A stretch of 64,000 nt of DNA from Candidatus Melainabacteria bacterium. Lineage in GTDB: Bacteria; Cyanobacteriota; Vampirovibrionia; Obscuribacterales; Obscuribacteraceae. The first letter of the stretch is position 1, and each line of letters starts with the position of its first letter. Made by a program: the position numbers and the translations under genes. The stretch lies in contig JADYYD010000122.1 in the NCBI GenBank assembly GCA_020853845.1, positions 1 through 64,000 on the forward strand, given 5' to 3'. The notes under the pieces were generated by a model. The model was not told where the DNA came from. It did not search any database and saw only the letters and a list, made by a program, of their open reading frames with translations. Shown here in pieces: positions 61,559 to 64,000 of the stretch.

Positions 61559-62878
61559 ATGAAGCCAGAATTGGACGAAACGAATTTGGACGATGCTTTC
61601 GATTCTATTGAGGATGCTCTCGATGATATTCGTCAGGGAAAATTCGTAGTCGTCTCCGATGATGAAAGTCGAGAGAATGAAGGCGATCTGATTTGCGCCG
61701 CCGAACTGGTCACGCCGGCCATGATCAATTTTCTTGTCACCGAAGCACGCGGTTGGGTCTGCCTGGCGCTGACCGAAGAGAAGGCAAAGCAGCTCGACTT
61801 GCCCATGATGGTGGATAACAACACCGAGTCTCAGTCCACTGCCTTTACAATCACTGTTGATGCTGATACCAAATTCGGTGTCACGACCGGCATCAGCGCA
61901 TACGACAGAGCGACAACAATTCGCGTCGCCGTCGACTCTATGTGCAAGCCTTCCGACTTGCGCCGCCCCGGTCACGTGTCACCTCTTATCGCCAAGCCGG
62001 GCGGTGTTTTGCAGCGCGCCGGACATACCGAAGCAGCAGTCGATCTGGCTCGCATGGCTGACTTGAATCCGTCCGGTGTCATTTGCGAAATCATGAATGC
62101 CGACGGCACAATGGCACGCGTTCCGCAATTGCGCGAGTTTTGCAAAAAGCACGGCATCAAATTTATCAATATCGCTCAACTGATTGCTTATCGTCTTAAG
62201 CGCGAGCGCTTTGTCGAGCGAGTCGCTACAGCCGAGTTTCCCTCCGCATACGGCACTTTTCAGGTGCATGCCTACAGAAACACTTTAGATGGGCAGGAGC
62301 ATCTGGCATTCGTAAAAGGTGATCTGTCCGACAAAAAAGACGTTTTAATCCGCGTGCACAGCGAATGTCTGACCGGTGATGTTTTCGCCAGCCTGCGCTG
62401 CGACTGCGGACCGCAGTTGGAAGCGGCAATGGCCATGATCGCCCAGCATGATAACGGCGTTCTTGTTTATTTGAGACAAGAGGGTCGAGGCATAGGTCTG
62501 CTCAATAAAATTCGCGCCTACCAATTGCAAGACAAAGGACAGGACACCATTCAAGCTAATGAATCGCTCGGCTTCAAGCCCGATTTGCGTGATTATGGTG
62601 TGGGCGCGCAGATATTGTGCGACCTGGGACTTACTTCCGTTCGCATCATCACCAACAATCCGCGCAAAATCGTCGGGCTGGAAGGTTATGGTCTAACCAT
62701 CTCCGATCGCGTCGGATTGCCCGCTGCCTGCAACAGCCACAACTTGCAATACCTGCTTACGAAGAAAGAAAAGATGGGGCACTGGCTGGAAGGACTCGAG
62801 AAGAATTGGCAGGAGAAACTGACTCCGGCTGGTTTCTCTCTTAATTCAATCGCCGGCGATTCGCCTGACGAACTGTAA
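61559..62878 (+). CDS. ribBA: bifunctional DHBP synthase / GTP cyclohydrolase II
   Basis: A 439-residue fusion. The N-terminal half is 3,4-dihydroxy-2-butanone-4-phosphate synthase ([53 protein letters not shown]); the C-terminal half is GTP cyclohydrolase II ([20 protein letters not shown] for the zinc site, [20 protein letters not shown]). ATG 61559 has GAGG 8 nt upstream. The N-terminal lead before the enzyme is about 15 residues. Confidence 0.96.
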   Translation: MKPELDETNLDDAFDSIEDALDDIRQGKFVVVSDDESRENEGDLICAAELVTPAMINFLVTEARGWVCLALTEEKAKQLDLPMMVDNNTESQSTAFTITVDADTKFGVTTGISAYDRATTIRVAVDSMCKPSDLRRPGHVSPLIAKPGGVLQRAGHTEAAVDLARMADLNPSGVICEIMNADGTMARVPQLREFCKKHGIKFINIAQLIAYRLKRERFVERVATAEFPSAYGTFQVHAYRNTLDGQEHLAFVKGDLSDKKDVLIRVHSECLTGDVFASLRCDCGPQLEAAMAMIAQHDNGVLVYLRQEGRGIGLLNKIRAYQLQDKGQDTIQANESLGFKPDLRDYGVGAQILCDLGLTSVRIITNNPRKIVGLEGYGLTISDRVGLPAACNSHNLQYLLTKKEKMGHWLEGLEKNWQEKLTPAGFSLNSIAGDSPDEL

Positions 62879-62906
62879 ACTGACCGGATTGTAAAAGGAG
62901 AAGCGC

Positions 62907-63440
62907 ATGGCTCGCCGCAATGATGAAAATGGCAACTTCGGTGCCGATTCTAAACCTCGCGTTGTCGAAGGTCGTCTCATCGCGACAGGTCTCAAGTTTG
63001 CAATCGTCGTCAGCCGCTTCAATGATTTCATTACCGAGCGTTTGCTGGAAGGCGCGCTCGATGCGCTGCGCCGTCATGGCGCCGATCTCGGCGATGTCGA
63101 CGTGATGTGGTGCCCAGGTGCATTCGAAATTCCGCTGGTGGCGAAATACGCTGCGCAGACGGAGGCCTATGATGCGATCATTTGTTTGGGAGCGGTGATT
63201 AGAGGCTCCACCCCTCACTTCGATCATGTTGCCGGTCAAGCTACATCCGGCATTGCAAGGCTGTCCATGGACAGCGGCATTCCGACAATCTTTGGTGTTT
63301 TGACCTGCGAAACCATCGAGCAGGCGGTTGAGCGAGCCGGAACAAAAGCCGGCAACAAGGGTTGCGACGCTGCCATGGCTGCCATTGAAATGGTGAACTT
63401 GATCTCGTCTATAAAAACCAAACACGCAGTCGCTAATTAA
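62907..63440 (+). CDS. ribH: 6,7-dimethyl-8-ribityllumazine synthase
   Basis: A 177-residue enzyme for the penultimate riboflavin step. Motifs: [38 protein letters not shown] and [20 protein letters not shown] (catalytic His in PHFDHV). A 20-residue N-terminal lead and C-terminal tail are slightly longer than average. AAAAGGAG precedes the ATG. The stop is directly adjacent to the convergent SCP2-like gene's stop. Confidence 0.95.
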   Translation: MARRNDENGNFGADSKPRVVEGRLIATGLKFAIVVSRFNDFITERLLEGALDALRRHGADLGDVDVMWCPGAFEIPLVAKYAAQTEAYDAIICLGAVIRGSTPHFDHVAGQATSGIARLSMDSGIPTIFGVLTCETIEQAVERAGTKAGNKGCDAAMAAIEMVNLISSIKTKHAVAN

Positions 63441-64000
63441 TTAGTGCGCTTCTTGTAATTCGAGAATTTGAGCTTCGCCCAGAGGATGTTCTTTCAAGAA
63501 CTGCTCTATCGTATTTGCCACTTTCAGTGCGTGCAACAGCGGTCCTTCCACTTCGATCTCGCGCAAAAGCAAGGCGCGGTGCATGGGCAATTTGCTCTGA
63601 ATCATCTGTGACATGGTTTTCGATGTCAGATGAAAACAGATGCGCGGGCGCTCGTCTTCAGGATCGAAACGTTCCACTACGGCTTTGCCTTTTCTGGCTC
63701 GCAGTATCCAGCCAAGACCGTCGGCATCTTTGATGATGAAACCGATAGTGGTGCCGTTGGAAGTGGCGCGCTTGAGCAATCCCTCGTCGAAATGCTGCGG
63801 AATGAATTCTTCAAAATAGTAGGCGGCCAGTCGCTCGGTAAACTTGAATAGTTTTCGCTTTTCCTTGTCCTGAGGCACTCCCCAGCCTGTCAGCTCCGCT
63901 TTTTCAGCGACATTGTGGAAGTAATTGTTGTCCATGCGCGCGCGCGCTATTCCATAACGTCCCGCCACCTCGAACAGGTTGCGAGTTTTTACTTGCAAAT
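63441..64000 (-). CDS. SCP2-like domain protein, partial at window edge
   Basis: At least 185 residues, with the 5' end beyond the window (a TTG at 63998 is in frame but has no visible ribosome binding site). The segment after residue 115 (RICFHLTSKTMSQMIQSKLP, EIEVEGPLLHALKVANTIEQ, FLKEHPLG) resembles the end of an SCP2 sterol-carrier fold; the earlier part (YYFEEFIPQHFDEGLLKRAT, IGFIIKDADGLGWILRARKG) fits its beta-sheet. It could be a lipid-binding protein. Confidence 0.55.
   Translation of the reverse strand, partial: LQVKTRNLFEVAGRYGIARARMDNNYFHNVAEKAELTGWGVPQDKEKRKLFKFTERLAAYYFEEFIPQHFDEGLLKRATSNGTTIGFIIKDADGLGWILRARKGKAVVERFDPEDERPRICFHLTSKTMSQMIQSKLPMHRALLLREIEVEGPLLHALKVANTIEQFLKEHPLGEAQILELQEAH

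Overview
The window is chromosomal DNA of a free-living bacterium, most likely of the non-photosynthetic Cyanobacteria/Melainabacteria branch (Obscuribacterales-like). This placement is inferred, not proven. It rests on an aerobic-type complex I cluster without NuoE/F/G, a short four-domain ribosomal protein S1, many secreted TPR and Gly/Pro-rich proteins, and type IV secretion-like genes next to housekeeping genes. No rRNA or tRNA gene, CRISPR array, prophage or intact insertion sequence was seen. Genes are densely packed on both strands, often with 1-8 nt overlaps.

Layout. 1-3 kb: end of a membrane-anchored protein (possible anti-sigma factor), a Spy/CpxP-like periplasmic protein and a TPR protein. 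3-5 kb: a PxpA (LamB/YcsF) enzyme and an HExxH putative metallopeptidase. 5-12 kb: a GAF/LuxR regulator, then a minus-strand operon of membrane protein, DUF4129, DUF4350, MoxR ATPase and DUF58. 12-18.6 kb: Nudix hydrolase, GAF/HD-GYP-like protein, ribosomal protein S1, a small exported protein and RNase III. 19-25.6 kb: nuoABCD-HIJK. 25.8-26.9 kb: a transposase-derived zinc-ribbon/winged-helix protein. 27-32 kb: a minus-strand run of TonB-C/TPR, small secreted proteins and a GT20 trehalose-phosphate-synthase-like enzyme. 32.5-36.4 kb: rimM, ubiX, a VirB10-like secreted protein and three small membrane proteins. 36.4-40.1 kb: two large TPR proteins. 40.6-58 kb: a plus-strand T4SS-like locus with Gly-rich secreted proteins, a lipoprotein, two VirB6/TrbL-like channel paralogues (one with a giant repeat domain), a DUF2225 protein, and VirB3-like, VirB4 and VirB8-like proteins. 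58-60.6 kb: a DeoR regulator, a HAD phosphatase and a LysM protein. 60.8-64 kb: ribE-ribBA-ribH and the end of an SCP2-like protein.

How it fits together. The nuo genes form the membrane arm and connecting part of complex I but lack the NADH-input module and the antiporter subunits L/M/N, which must be encoded elsewhere or replaced. The 33.8-58 kb block looks like one secretion or envelope locus arranged around the divergent intergenic region at 40.1-40.6 kb. It has a VirB4 motor but no VirB11, VirD4 or relaxase, so its purpose is probably secretion or surface display rather than conjugation.

The most unusual features are the 1752-residue VirB6-like protein with about 15 tandem beta-type repeats, a family of three near-identical palindromes (cores GAACCG/CGGTTC) at 12.0, 18.85 and 25.66 kb, a domesticated IS1595-like protein that has lost its DDE core, an RNase III with a substituted catalytic aspartate, and complex I subunits (NuoH, NuoI, NuoK) with large extra segments.
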